Assembly: GCF_036588685.1 (NCBI RefSeq)
Contig: NC_086374.1
Span: 69,934,457 to 69,998,456 of the forward strand
Direction: 5' to 3'
DNA length: 64,000 nt
Source of the DNA: Mytilus trossulus
Taxonomy: Eukaryota; Mollusca; Bivalvia; Mytilida; Mytilidae
The notes under the pieces were generated by a model, which searched no databases, was not told where the DNA came from, and saw nothing but the letters and a program-made list of their open reading frames with translations. Position numbers and translations under genes: made by a program. How positions within the stretch are numbered: position 1 is the stretch's first letter; the number at the start of each line of letters is the position of its first letter. Positions 47,757 to 59,639 of the stretch are shown here, in pieces.

Positions 47757-48653
47757 TTACGTGCAAGTGGTATAGCTCTCTTTTAACACTTGATCAGTCG
47801 CGTATCCTTCTGGCAGACTATCGTTGTTCCAGAAGACGATACTCGCAAATGGTGTGAAGGAAGAGCCGACAATTTGGTCCCTGAAATTGTCTCCCAGAAA
47901 CGGAGATAAAACCACGAACCTTTGTGTTTGAAAATAGAGGTTGTGACTCCATGTCTTATTGTTTGAACCAAGAAATGAATGACTGAGAATACCTTTCCAT
48001 TCCTCCAAGAGATCATTTACATCACCCAAGAATACGATTATAGATGCGATACGCGGTATTCAGAAGTTCGGGAACCCTGTTTTTCCTCATTGTTAAAATT
48101 CTGGAATTGGTAATCACGCGGAACTGATCCTGCTGTATAGTTAGTATGTCTGCATACAAGTTACACTTCAACTTATTACCTTTCATATTTCTTATGAGTT
48201 GCGGCCACATGTCTCAAGTCGATTGCTGTTTGGTGGTGCTTTTGTTGGTTAATGAGATCATCTAAAGTACCAACCACGCAAGTGCGAATATTTTTGGCTT
48301 TAAAGTATTTTTTCATCTTCCCCATCATGGTATGATCTCAGTGGTCGAGAAAAACTCGAGTTTCCTCAAATCTTGCAGGATCGATAGAGGAGACATCAAC
48401 GCAGTGTTTTATACATAGTACTTTGATCTCTTTGTTGTTGAATTCGGTAATCTTTTCCGTCCATAGTTTTATGAAAATACTTGACTTGAATATGGTATGA
48501 AAAGCAACCTGGATCATCACAACTTCTTGATCTTGGGCGGCACTTAGTCATATTGGCAAGTAAAACATAAATGATGCGAAGAATAAACGTGAATTCTTTT
48601 TTCTGTTGAAACAGAACTGTAATCCAAGTTTCACTCAAACAAACAACGATCAA
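47757..48653 (-). pseudogene. Unidentified decayed coding stretch in the foldback core
   Basis: Read downward on the minus strand, broken frames give protein-like blocks: EIKVLCIKHCVDVSSIDPAR and FEETRVFLDH near 48440-48340, CVVGTLDDLINQQKHHQTAI near 48280-48220, then FVVLSPFLGDNFRDQIVGSS and FASIVFWNNDSLPEGYATDQ near 47930-47790. The frame shifts between blocks. The blocks are not low-complexity and look like one old gene of 250-300 codons. I do not recognise a transposase or other domain; it could be the element's original enzyme or a captured gene. Confidence 0.4.
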
Positions 48654-48943
48654 GCATCGTTTCTCGAATTTAAGTCGAAATATTTTATCCGTTTAACAAA
48701 CTTTTCTATAGAGACACCTAGACCGATTTGTACTTTTGTGAAGATGAGTTTGTTAAACGGCTGACTAGATGAAGTCGGTTATATAGTGCATAGTTTACAA
48801 CCCATGTTCTTTAACTCACATAGTTGCGAGTCGTTGTATTCTTATGTTGAGCATCGACTGCTTATTTGCAATAGGCGAGTGACTTCTTTCAAAAAGACGC
48901 TTAGTTAACAACCCTAATTAACCCATCTTACGCACGGCTGTAT

Positions 48944-49085
48944 TATATATACACATAGAAAAAAGTATTGCAACACCTTGATTTTTTAAAACTTGAAAAA
49001 TCAGCCTCTTTTTTTGGATGAAATATAATAACATATGTGTATGATATTATTGAAACATAGTTTATGATAACATTGGCAACCACAA
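48944..49085 (+). repeat. Tc1-type terminal repeat
   Basis: TACACATAGAAAAAAGTATT followed by GCAACACCTTGATTTTTT is a typical Tc1-like end. It marks the 3' end of the minus-strand transposase relic that follows. Confidence 0.7.
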
Positions 49086-49199
49086 TTTTAATAACAAAAT
49101 GTAGTCACTGTGTTTTTTGTACAAAAAATGCATTTTTCAACTTGTACTGTAGTCGAACTTTACAATGTCAGGTATTTCAAAATTAATCTTCAGATGACT

Positions 49200-49898
49200 G
49201 TTCGCATCATGGTTGGTCGTTATACGCCAAAGAATTAGTACTTTGTGCGCAGCCTCCAATCAAACGGATTACCGCATCTCACCGTATTCTGATTCCTGCC
49301 ATAAATCGGCTAATACGTTGTTAAGGTAGCAGCAACCATTTCTGATGAAGGGCATTGTTTATTTCATGATGTGTTTGAACTGGTGTGTCTTTTTGTGCAC
49401 TTTCCGCCCAATAGTGTCCCAAATATGCTCGATATGGTTCAAATCCGGGCTACGATCTGGCCAAGGAAGATGAACCGAATTCAATTTGAACAATGGATTT
49501 TCCTCCACGATGCTAATTTCCAATTTTGGCGAGCTCTGCACTACATTGGATACGGATAACTGTGTGTCTGTTCGTAAGCAAACGTCCCTGAAATGGTCTT
49601 ATCGCACAATAACCAAAAGGGATGATTCAATCTCGAAAAATTATTGTTAAAAGACTCCTGTATGCCCAGTCCTCTCTTTTTAGGATGGTATTGTATGCAA
49701 TGGGTTTCTTTCTGACTAAGCTCTATCATGCCTAGCAGGTGGCATAGGGGGTCTTTTTGATCTCGGATAGTCTTTTATATCGTGTATTGCCTCATTTTTT
49801 TTTTTATCTAAACGACTTATAGTGGAAAATTGATGACCGACAATACGTGCAATTGTCACAGCGACATTCCTGCCTCTCTCATGCTGATAATCTGCCAT
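49200..49898 (-). pseudogene. Decayed Tc1-like transposase (copy 2)
   Basis: The N-terminus at 49898 reads VAVTIARIVGHQFSTISRL, the paired-like helix-turn-helix, then DYPRSKRPPMPP, the GRPR-type linker. The catalytic end at 49480-49400 gives WPDRSPDLNHIEHIWDTIGR. The middle is shortened and frame-broken, so it is inactive. The opposite Tc1 end expected beyond 49900 is not recognisable. Copy 1 covers the complementary part of the protein; both probably come from one family. Confidence 0.75.
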
Positions 49899-49949
49899 CT
49901 TGCTGCGGTTAAGAGTTGTGGAGGACCAATTTCAAGGTGTCAATCACAC

Positions 49950-50510
49950 AACTTTATAAACTTGGTTATTTAAAGTGTTGAAAACAATGAGGATGAAACA
50001 CATGTTTTGCTGTGTACGGGTACAGTAGCTGCATGTGCAGATAAGAACTTATCGAGTCGATAATTATTGATCAAACTCCGGTGATATTTAAATAGTGTTT
50101 AACTAGTTCAATTTTAACAAATCATATCAGAAAAAAATAAAGAGTGTTTTTTTTATTTCAATTCCAATTTGGTTATATACCATCTGGCATTCGCACTAAA
50201 GTTCTTTCATCTTCGTTGTTTATTCGACATAACCTTCACAGCCAGTAATCAGCATTTTTTTTATCAGTATTTACATAACACATTTTACAAACTCTTTTAT
50301 CATGTTATTCGGATGGGTAAATTATGACTTTTTATGACAAGAAATTGAAAATTAGTCTTTGCTGAATATCATATGTTTTTTTTTTTGGGTTTTCGCGTTC
50401 TTGTCTGACAGTTGAGTTTCTTGAATTTTTTTAAGTTCCTTTCGACAAAATTGAACATAGCACCATTTGAAGACTTACGCAAACGGTTCGCCTGTTTTCC
50501 CTTCACAGGA
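49950..50510. other. Foldback core, AT-rich spacer
   Basis: No coding or repeat structure was recognised between the Tc1 relic and the R7 repeats. Confidence 0.35.
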
Positions 50511-50514
50511 CATT

Positions 50515-50945
50515 CACTGATATATTGTAGACGAAATGCGCGTCTGGCGTAAATATAAAATTAAAATACTGGTATCTATGATGAGTTAAAACTTAAAATG
50601 CAACCACTGAGTCGATGCCACTGCTGGTAGAGATTTCTTTCCCCGAGGGTATCACAGCCCAGTAATCAGCACTTGTGTTGACTTGGCTTATCATTGATAT
50701 AATCTTATGAATTAACACCGCTTTGAATTTTTTGAAAAAAAATAAGGTTTTTCTTCACCAGGAATAAACTGCCTTACCTGTATTTGGCAAAACTGCTAGG
50801 AATGTTATGTTCTCAATGCTCTTCAAATTCGTCCTTTATTTTGGCCTTTCAACCATTATTTTGATTCGAGCGTCACTAATGAGTCTTTTGTAGATGAATC
50901 GTGCGTCTGGTATTTATGATGAGTTTTTTTGTGTTATGCCGCTGC
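50515..50945 (+). repeat. R7 repeat pair inside the foldback core
   Basis: GACGAAATGCGCGTCTGGCG at about 50531 is followed by CAGCCCAGTAATCAGCACTT. A second, diverged copy (TGTTCTCAATGCTCTTCAAA, CGAGCGTCACTAATGAGTCT, GTGCGTCTGG) runs up to the right array at 50951. Compare 35130-35335. Confidence 0.65.
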
Positions 50946-50950
50946 TGGCT

Positions 50951-53900
50951 GACCCCCTAATTTTTGACATCTTTTTCAAATTTTGAGCTCTAGTTTCAGA
51001 TTTTTGAACATAGCGCCCTTCAATTACTAGCGCAAAGGAAACGCCTGTTTCTCCTCTACAAGACCTATATAGTCATTCCCCGTGACACCCCTCATTAGTT
51101 TTCTCTAGAAGCCCTGGAATAGGCCGACCCCCCTAATTTTTTGACATTTTTTTCAAATTATGAGGCCTAGTTTCAGATTTTTGAACATAGCGCCCTTCGA
51201 TACCTAGCGCAAAAGAAGCGCCTGTTTCTCCTCTTCAAGACCTATATAGTCATACCCCGTGACACCCCTCATTATTTTTCTCTAGAAGTCCTAGAATAGG
51301 CTGACCCCCCTAATTTTTTGACATTTTTTTCAAATTTTGAGCCCTAGTTTCAGATTTTTGAACATAGCGCCCTTCGATACCTAGCGCAAAAGAAGCGCCT
51401 GTTTCTCTTCTTCAATACCTATATAGTCATACCCCGTGACACCCCCATTTTTTTTTCTCTAGAACTCCAGGAATAGGCCGACCCTACCCCCATTTTTTGG
51501 ACATTTTTTTTCGAATTTTGAGCTCTAGTTTCAGATTTTTGAACATAGCGCCCTTCGATACCTAGCGCAAAAGAAGCGCCTGTTTCTCCTCTTCAAGACC
51601 TATATAGTCATACCCCGTGACACCCCCCATTATTTTTCTCTAGAACTCCTGGAATAGGCCAACCCTACCCCCATTTTTTGGACAATTTTTTCGAATTTTG
51701 AGCTCTAGTTTCAGATTTTTGAACATAGCGCCCTTCTATACCTAGCAGAAAAGAAGCGCCTGTTTCTCCTCTTCAAGACCTATATAGTCATACCCCGTGA
51801 CACCCCTCATTATTTTTCTCTAGAAGTCCTAGAATAGGCCGACCCCCCTAATTTTTTGACATTTTTTTCAAATTTTGAGCCCTAGTTTCAGATTTTTGAA
51901 CATAGCGCCCTTCGATACCTAGCGCATAAGAAGCGCCTGTTTCTCCTCTACAAGACCTATATAGTCATTTCCCGTGACACCCCTCATTATTTTTCTCTAG
52001 AAGCCCTGGAATAGGCCGACCCCCCTAATTTTTTGACATTTTTTTCAAATTATGAGGCCTAGTTTCAGATTTTTGAACATTTTTGAACATAGCGCCCTTC
52101 GATACCTAGCGCAAAAGAAGCGCCTTTTTCTCCTCTACAAGACCTTTATAGTCATACTCCGTGACACCCCTCATTATTTTTCTCTAGAAGCCCTGGAATA
52201 GGCCGACCCCCCTAATTTTTTGACATTTTTTTCAAATTATGAGGCCTAGTTTCAGATTTTTGAACATAGCGCCCTTCGATACCTAGCGCAAAAGAAGCGC
52301 CTGTTTCTCCTCTTCAAGACCTATATAGTCATACCCCGTGACACCCCTCATTATTTTTCTCTAGAAGTCCTAGAATAGGCCGACCCCCCTAATTTTTTGA
52401 CATTTTTTTCAAATTTTGAGCCCTAGTTTCAGATTTTTGAACATAGCGCCCTTCGATACCTAGCGCAAAAGAAGCGCCTGTTTCTCCTCTACAAGACCTA
52501 TATAGTCATTCCCCGTGACACCCCTCATTATTTTTCTCTAGAAGCCCTGGAATAGGCCGCCCCCCCCTAATTTTTTGACATTTTTTTCAAATTATGAGGC
52601 CTAGTTTCAGACTTTTGAACATAGCGCCCTTCGATACCTAGCGCAAAAGAAGCGCCTGTTTTTCCTCTACAGTACCTTTATAGTCATACCCCGTGACACC
52701 CCTCATTATTTTTCTTTAGAACTCCAGGAATAGGCTGACCCTACCCCCGTTTTTTTTGACATTTTTTTCAAATTTTGAGCCCTAGTTTCAGATTTTTGAA
52801 CATAGCGCCTTTCGATACCTAGCGCAAGAGAAGCGCCATTTTCCCCTCTACAATACCTATGTAGTCATATCCCGTGACACCCCCCATTATTTTTCTCTAG
52901 AACTCCTGGAATAGGCCAACCCTACCCCCATTTTTTGGACAATTTTTTCGAATTTTGAGCTCTAGTTTCAGATTTTTGAACATAGCGCCCTTCTATACCT
53001 AGCGCAAAAGAAGCGCCTGTTTCTCCTCTTCAAGACCTATATAGTCATACCCCGTGACACCCCTCATTATTTTTCTCTAGAAGTCCTAGAATAGGCCGAC
53101 CCCCCTAAATTTTTGACATTTTTTCAAATTTTGAGCCCTAGTTTCAGATTTTTGAACATAGCGCCCTTCGATACCTAGCGCAAAAGAAGCGCCTGTTTCT
53201 CCTCTACAAGACCTATATAGTCATTTCCCGTGACACCCCTCATTATTTTTCTCTAGAAGCCCTGGAATAGGCCGCCCCCCCTAATTTTTTGACATTTTTT
53301 TCAAATTATGAGGCTTAGTTTCAGATATTTGAACATTTTTGAACATAGCGCCTTTCGATACCTAGCGCAAAAGAAGCGCCTGTTTCTCCTCTTCAAGACC
53401 TATATAGTCATACCCCGTGACACCCCTCATTATTTTTCTCTAGAAGCCCTGGAATAGGCCGACCCCCCTAATTTTTTGACATTTTTTTCAAATTATGAGG
53501 CCTAGTTTCAGATTTTTGAACATAGCGCCCTTCGATACCTAGCGCAAAAGAAGCGCCTGTTTCTCTTCTTCAAGACCTTTATAGTCATACCCCGTGACAC
53601 CCCTCATTATTTTTCTCTAGAAGTCCTAGAATAGGCCGACCCCCCTAATTTTTTGACATTTTTTTCAAATTTTGAGCCCTAGTTTCAGATTTTTGAACAT
53701 AGCGCCCTTCGATACCTAGCGCAAAAGAAGCGCCTGTTTTTCCTCTACAATACCTATATAGTCATACCCCGTGACACCCCTCATTATTTTTCTTTAGAAC
53801 TCCAGGAATAGGCTGACCCTACCCCAGTTTTTTTGACATTTTTTTCAAATTTTGAGCCCTAGTTTCAGATTTTTGAACATAGCGCCTTTCGATACCTAGC

Positions 53901-56900
53901 GCAAGAGAAGCGCCTGTTTCCCCTCTACAATACCTATATAGTCATATCCCGTGATACCCCCCATTATTTTTCTCTAGAACTCCTGGAATAGGCCAACCCT
54001 ACCCCCATTTTTTGGACAATTTTTTCGAATTTTGAGCTCTAGTTTCAGATTTTTGAACATAGCGCCTTTCGATACCTAGCGCAAAAGAAGCGCCTGTTTC
54101 TCCTCTACAAGACCTATATAGTCATTCCCCGTGACACCCCTCATTATTTTTCTCTAGAAGCCCTGGAATAGGCCGCCCCCCCTAATTTTTTGACATTTTT
54201 TTCAAATTATGAGGCCTAGTTTCAGATTTTTGAACATAGCGCCCTTCGATACCTAGCGCAAAAGAAGCGCCTGTTTTTCCTCTACAGTACCTTTATAGTC
54301 ATACCCCGTGACACCCCTCATTATTTTTCTTTAGAACTCCAGGAATAGGCTGACCCTACCCCCGTTTTTTTTGACATTTTTTTCAAATTTTGAGCCCTAG
54401 TTTCAGATTTTTGAACATAGCGCCTTTCGATACCTAGCGCAAGAGAAGCGCCTGTTTCTCCTCTTCAAGACCTATATAGTCATACCCCGTGACACCCCTC
54501 GTTATTTTTCTCTAGAAGTCCTAGAATAGGCCGACCCCCCTAATTTTTTGACATTTTTTTTCAAATTTTGAGCCCTAGTTTCAGATTTTTGAACATAGCG
54601 CCCTTCGATACCTAGCGCAAAAGAAGCGCCTGTTTCTCCTCTACAAGACCTATATAGTCATTTCCCGTGACACCCCTCATTATTTTTCTCTAGAAGCCCT
54701 GGAATAGGCCGCCCCCCCCTAATTTTTTGACATTTTTTTCAAATTATGAGGCCTAGTTTCAGATTTTTTAACATAGCGCCCTTCGATACCTAGCGCAAAA
54801 GAACCGCCTGTTTCTCCTCTACAATACCTATATAGTCATACCCCGTGAAACCCCTCAATATTTTTCTTTAGAACTCCAGGAATAGGCTGACCCTATCCCC
54901 GTTTTTTTGACATTTTTTTCAAATTTTGAGCCCTAGTTTCAGATTAGTGAACATAGCGCCTTTCGATACCTAGCGCAAGAGAAGCGCCTGTTTCCCCTCT
55001 ACAATACCTATATAGTCATATCCCGTGACACCCCCCATTATTTTTCTCTAGAACTCCTGGAATAGGCCAACCCTACCCCCATTTTTTGGACAATTTTTTC
55101 GAATTTTGAGCTCTAGTTTCAGATTTTTGAGCATAGCGCCCTTCTATACCTAGCGCAAAAGAAGCGCCTGTTTTTCCTCTACAGTACCTTTATAGTCATA
55201 CCCCGTGACACCCCTCATTATTTTTCTTTAGAACTCCAGGAATAGGCTGACCCTACCCCCGTTTTTTTTGACATTTTTTTCAAATTTTGAGCCCTAGTTT
55301 CAGATTTTTGAACATAGCGCCTTTCGATACCTAGCGCAAGAGAAGCGCCTGTTTCCCCTCTACAATACCTATATAGTCATATCCCGTGACACCCCCCATT
55401 ATTTTTCTCTAGAACTCCTGGAATAGGCCAACCTTACCCCCATTTTTTGGACAATTTTTTCGAATTTTGAGCTCTAGTTTCAGATTTTTGAACATAGCGC
55501 CCTTCTATACCTAGCGCAAAAGAAGCGCCTGTTTCTCCTCTTCAAGACCTATATAGTCATACCCCGTGACACCCCTCATTATTTTTCTCTAGAAGTCCTA
55601 GAATAGGCCGACCCCCCTAATTTTTTGACATTTTTTTCAAATTATGAGGCCTAGTTTCAGATTTTTGAACATAGCGCCCTTCGATACCTAGCGCAAAAGA
55701 AGCGCCTGTTTTTCCTCTACAATACCTATATAGTCATTTCCCGTGACACCCCTCATTATTTTTCTCTAGAAGCCCTGGAATAGGCCGCCCCCCCTAATTT
55801 TTTGACATTTTTTTCAAATAATGAGGCCTAGTTTCAGATTTTTGAACATAGCGCCCTTCTATACCTAGCGCAAAAGAAGCGCCTGTTTCTCCTCTACAAT
55901 ACCTATATAGTCATACCCCGTGACACCCCTCAATATTTTTCTTTAGAACTCCAGGAATAGGCTGACCCTACCCCCGTTTTTTTGACATTTTTTTCAAATT
56001 TTGAGCCCTAGTTTCAGATTTTTGAACATAGCGCCTTTCGATACCTAGCGCAAGAGAAGCGCCTGTTTCCCCTCTACAATACCTATATAGTCATATCCCG
56101 TGACACCCCCCATTATTTTTCTCTAGAACTCCTGGAATAGGCCAACCCTACCCCCATTTTTTGGACAATTTTTTCGAATTTTGAGCTCTAGTTTCAGATT
56201 TTTGAACATAGCGCCCTTCTATACCTAGCGCAAAAGAAGCGCCTGTTTCTCCTCTTCAAGACCTATATAGTCATACCCCGTGACACCCCTCATTATTTTT
56301 CTCTAGAAGTCCTAGAATAGGCCGACCCCCCTAATTTTTTGACATTTTTTTCAAATTTTGAGCCCTAGTTTCAGATTTTTGAACATAGCGCCCTTCGATA
56401 CCTAGCGCAAAAGAAGCGCCTGTTTTTCCTCTACAGTACCTTTATAGTCATACCCCGTGACATCCCTCATTATTTTTCTTTAGAACTCCAGGAATAGGCT
56501 GACCCTACCCCCGTTTTTTTTGACATTTTTTTCAAATTTTGAGCCCTAGTTTCAGATTTTTGAACATAGCGCCTTTCGATACCTAGCGCAAGAGAAGCGC
56601 CTGTTTCCCCTCTACAATACCTATATAGTCATATCCCGTGACACCCCCCATTATTTTTCTCTAGAACTCCTGGAATAGGCCAACCCTACCCCCATTTTTT
56701 GGACAATTTTTTCGAATTTTGAGCTCTAGTTTCAGATTTTTGAACATAGCGCCCTTCTATACCTAGCGCAAAAGAAGCGCCTGTTTCTCCTCTTCAAGAC
56801 CTATATAGTCATACCCCGTGACACCCCTCATTATTTTTCTCTAGAAGTCCTAGAATAGGCCGACCCCCCTAATTTTTTGACATTTTTTTCAAATTTTGAG

Positions 56901-57797
56901 CCCTAGTTTCAGATTTTTGAACATAGCGCCCTTCGATACCTAGCGCAAAAGAAGCGCCTGTTTTTCCTCTACAAGACCTATATAGTCATTTCCCGTGACA
57001 CCCCTCATTATTTTTCTCTAGAAGCCCTGGAATAGGCCGCCCCCCTAATTTTTTGACATTTTTTTCAAATTATGAGGCCTAGTTTCAGATTTTTGAACAT
57101 AGCGCCCTTCGATACCTAGCGCAAAAGAACCGCCTGTTTCTCCTCTACAATACCTATATAGTCATACCCCGTGACACCCCTCATTATTTTTCTTTAGAAC
57201 GCCAGGAATAGGCTGACCCTACCCCCGTTTTTTTGACATTTTTTTCAAATTTTGAGCCCTAGTTTCAGATTTTTGAACATAGCGCCTTTCGATACCTAGC
57301 GCAAGAGAAGCGCCTGTTTCCCCTCTACAATACCTATATAGTCATATCCCGTGACACCCCCCATTATTTTTCTCTAGAACTCCTGGAATAGGCCAACCCT
57401 ACCCCCATTTTTTTGACAATTTTTTCGAATTTTGAGCTCTAGTTTTAGATTTTTGAACATAGCGCCCTTCTATACCTAACGCAAAAGAAGCGCCTGTTTC
57501 TCCTCTTCAAGACCTATATAGTCATACCCCGTGACACTCCTCATTATTTTTCTCTAGAAGTCCTAGAATAGGCCGACCCCCCTAATTTTTTGACCTTTTT
57601 TTCAAATTTTGAGCCCTAGTTTCAGATTTTTGAACATAGCGCCCTTCGATACCTAGCGCAAAAGAAGCGCCTGTTTCTCCTCTACAAGACCTATATAGTC
57701 ATTCCCCGTGACACCCCTCATTTTTTTTCTCTAGAAGCCCCGGAATAGGCCGACCCCCCTAATTTTTTCACATTTTTTTCAAATTTTGAGCTCTAAA
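50951..57797 (-). repeat. Right array: ~38 copies of the ~178-bp unit, inverted
   Basis: These are the same units as the left array on the opposite strand (plus strand: TTGAACATAGCGCCCTTCGA, CTAGCGCAAAAGAAGCGCC, TAGTCATACCCCGTGACACC). Subtypes A, B and the ATGAGGCCTAG type all recur. The junction beside the core is a partial unit with decayed wording (CCCCCTAATTTTTGACATC). A unit with a doubled TTTTTGAACAT occurs at about 52070 and again at about 53325, pointing to duplication of a multi-unit block. Confidence 0.95.
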
Positions 57798-58160
57798 TTA
57801 AACAATGACATAAAAGTTGCTATAATTTACAGGGTAGGACTACTTTTACATACGTTCTAAATTAAAGTGGGTGCATTGGTGGCCCTACACCTACAAATAA
57901 TCCGTTGATAGATGCAGAGTTATTGTGGTACTGAATATTAGCCTAAAAAGTAATGCGACTTGTTAAATCAATGGATTGGATAAAAACCATTTCAAAATTG
58001 AGTTAAAATTGCTATATTTTAACTGATTTTCTGCCTTTTTGAATACTTTTTTATTTAACGGCCGTTGTTGTCTTATTCTATTTTGTGGTTTCTCGATATA
58101 TCGCCTTATTGTTCGCTGGCTTATTGTTCGCTAGCTATTGTTCGCTAGCTTCTGTCTGGT
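57798..58160. repeat. Foldback right terminal segment
   Basis: Inverse of 39085-39453. It closes with GGCTTATTGTTCGCTAGCTA and TTGTTCGCTAGCTTCTGTCT, then GGT at the terminus. Confidence 0.9.
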
Positions 58161-58169
58161 TTGTTCAGG
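58161..58169 (+). repeat. Target-site duplication, right copy (TTGTTCAGG)
   Basis: Identical to 39076-39084 and directly abutting the right terminus. Confidence 0.85.
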
Positions 58170-58785
58170 TCAGTAATTTTCTGTAAAACGAAGAACAGTA
58201 AGAATAGATTTAAAACATCTTCCTTTTTTTAATTTAGGATCACGTTATGCGTATCGTATCATCGGTGTTAATTACTTATGTTCAGAAGCTGTTCATGTAA
58301 GTATTTGATATTAAAACGAATTGTCTATAATATACTGATGAATTATATATTTCATTGTACAAAAATGTACTACTAATTTAAATTTAGGTATTTGGTGGGG
58401 TTCGTGTTGCTTAGTCTTTAGTTTTTAGGTTATGTCTTCTGTACTATTATTTGTCTGATTGTCTTTTTCAAGTTTATTTTTTGTATCTCAGAGTTTGACT
58501 CTCCCTCTGGTATCTGTTGTCCCTCTTTTAAAAGCAACTAGTCGATCATATCAACATTAAGTTATGATAGTGTGAGACCCATCAAGTTATTATATGTATC
58601 ACTGACAACTATATATCGAGGCATTTTTGGTAAAACATTATAATATGCCGATTGTTTATTCACCTGATGGTTCTACCAAAATGGTTGTATACAGGAGTAA
58701 CTCAAATATTTAAAATTGTTTAACTGCATGTTTGTTTGTTCCTGTGATGTTTTGTAACTCCTCAGTGAAGAGTGTGTGAGAGTTG
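58170..58785. other. Flank with a short dispersed repeat module
   Basis: Mostly plain sequence. 58490-58540 contains GAGTTTGACTCTCCCTCTGG followed by TATCTGTTGTCCCTCTTTT, a module also found inverted in the arms of the 9-15 kb elements. Confidence 0.45.
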
Positions 58786-59075
58786 GAAGGGGGCTTGCGC
58801 CCATCAATATACCAAACTCCACCACCGTCTGTAAGTGCCTGACCCAATTAGGAATCTGTAATTTAATGTGTGTGGTTAATTGCTGTAAATAATCTTTGTT
58901 TTTCGTTTCTTGATTCTTTTATAAATCAGGTGGTCAGTTTTCTCGTTTGTTCGTTGTTTCGTGTATGGGTGTTGTTCCTTGAAAAAGGGCTTCTGCTGTT
59001 GTTTTTTATATGGCCGGGTTGTGTCTCTTTGACACATTCCCCATTTCCATTCTCAATTTTATTATATACGGTGGC
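58785..59075 (+). repeat. Dispersed mussel repeat R6 (copy)
   Basis: Ends TTGTGTCTCTTTGACACATT followed by CCCCATTTCCATTCTCAATT. The same ending follows TTCTGCTGTTG at 59640-59975. The 125-codon frame at 58870-59247 is a read-through of this repeat. Confidence 0.65.
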
Positions 59076-59639
59076 ATATATCTACGTCTCTGGATGGGAG
59101 TTGGTTCATTGGTTATCATACATATTTTTTTATTTTCAAAATAAAGCTTTTTATAACGTTAATGCTGCTTTTTTTTTTATCGCGCAACTAATTTTCTCAC
59201 ATACATTGAACACTGAACAGCAAAAACTAGTCAAACACGATTTTTAAAAATTGTTAATGAAATATCTAATTCCGAAAAGTACGAAGTTAATCTTTTCAAA
59301 TGTTAACTATCTGAATGTGTTGAACAACATAATATTGGTAAACAAAATACTATCTCACTTTAATGTCTTGGCTTTATTTCTTAAAGCCATATCGAAAAAA
59401 ATATCAAATAACTAGATTTTTAAATTAGTTTATGTAGTATTATCACATTTTTATTACGTCTTTGTGCTAAATATATAATATTGTGTAAGGAAAGTACGCA
59501 AACAAGCTATGTTAAGAACACACTAAATTTTGGCTAATCGTTGCCCCATAAAGATTGTTTTTCTAATAATAATCAAATGACAAAAGAACAGTACTTGTTA
59601 TTTTGTTATTGAGTGAAAAAAAGAATACCTAATATTACT
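59076..59639. other. AT-rich spacer between R6 copies
   Basis: No feature could be supported. Confidence 0.35.

Larger units (their letters stand above)
39085..58160. mobile_element. 19.1-kb foldback element with satellite-filled inverted arms
   Basis: The termini ACCAGGCAGAAGCTAGCG and (inverted) ACCAGACAGAAGCTAGCG are flanked by a perfect 9-bp target duplication, so the 19,076-bp unit moved or was captured as one piece. From each end: a unique ~365-bp terminal segment (39085-39453; 57798-58160), then a tandem array of a ~178-bp unit (39454-45246; 50951-57797). The arms are therefore about 6.2 and 7.2 kb of inverted repeat. The core (45247-50950) holds decayed Tc1-like transposases, Tc1-type ends, an R7 repeat and an unidentified decayed coding stretch. 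Arms built of tandem repeats recall Drosophila Foldback and Galileo elements, and 9-bp duplications are typical of Foldback and Mutator-type insertion. No intact transposase for this element is visible, so superfamily is open. Confidence 0.88.

Noticed and set aside
39454..57797. CRISPR-like or centromeric array
   Set aside because: Units are contiguous with no unique spacers, the genome is eukaryotic, and the arrays sit within one bounded inverted structure with a target duplication, so a mobile element is the better reading.
39085..58160. Polinton/Maverick element, suggested by size (~19 kb) and inverted ends
   Set aside because: No DNA polymerase B, integrase, ATPase or capsid-like frames are present. 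The arms are satellite arrays and the target duplication is 9 bp, not the 6 bp typical of Polintons.
58870..59247. 125-codon hydrophobic frame
   Set aside because: It runs through a dispersed repeat whose other copy (59640-59975) does not keep the frame.
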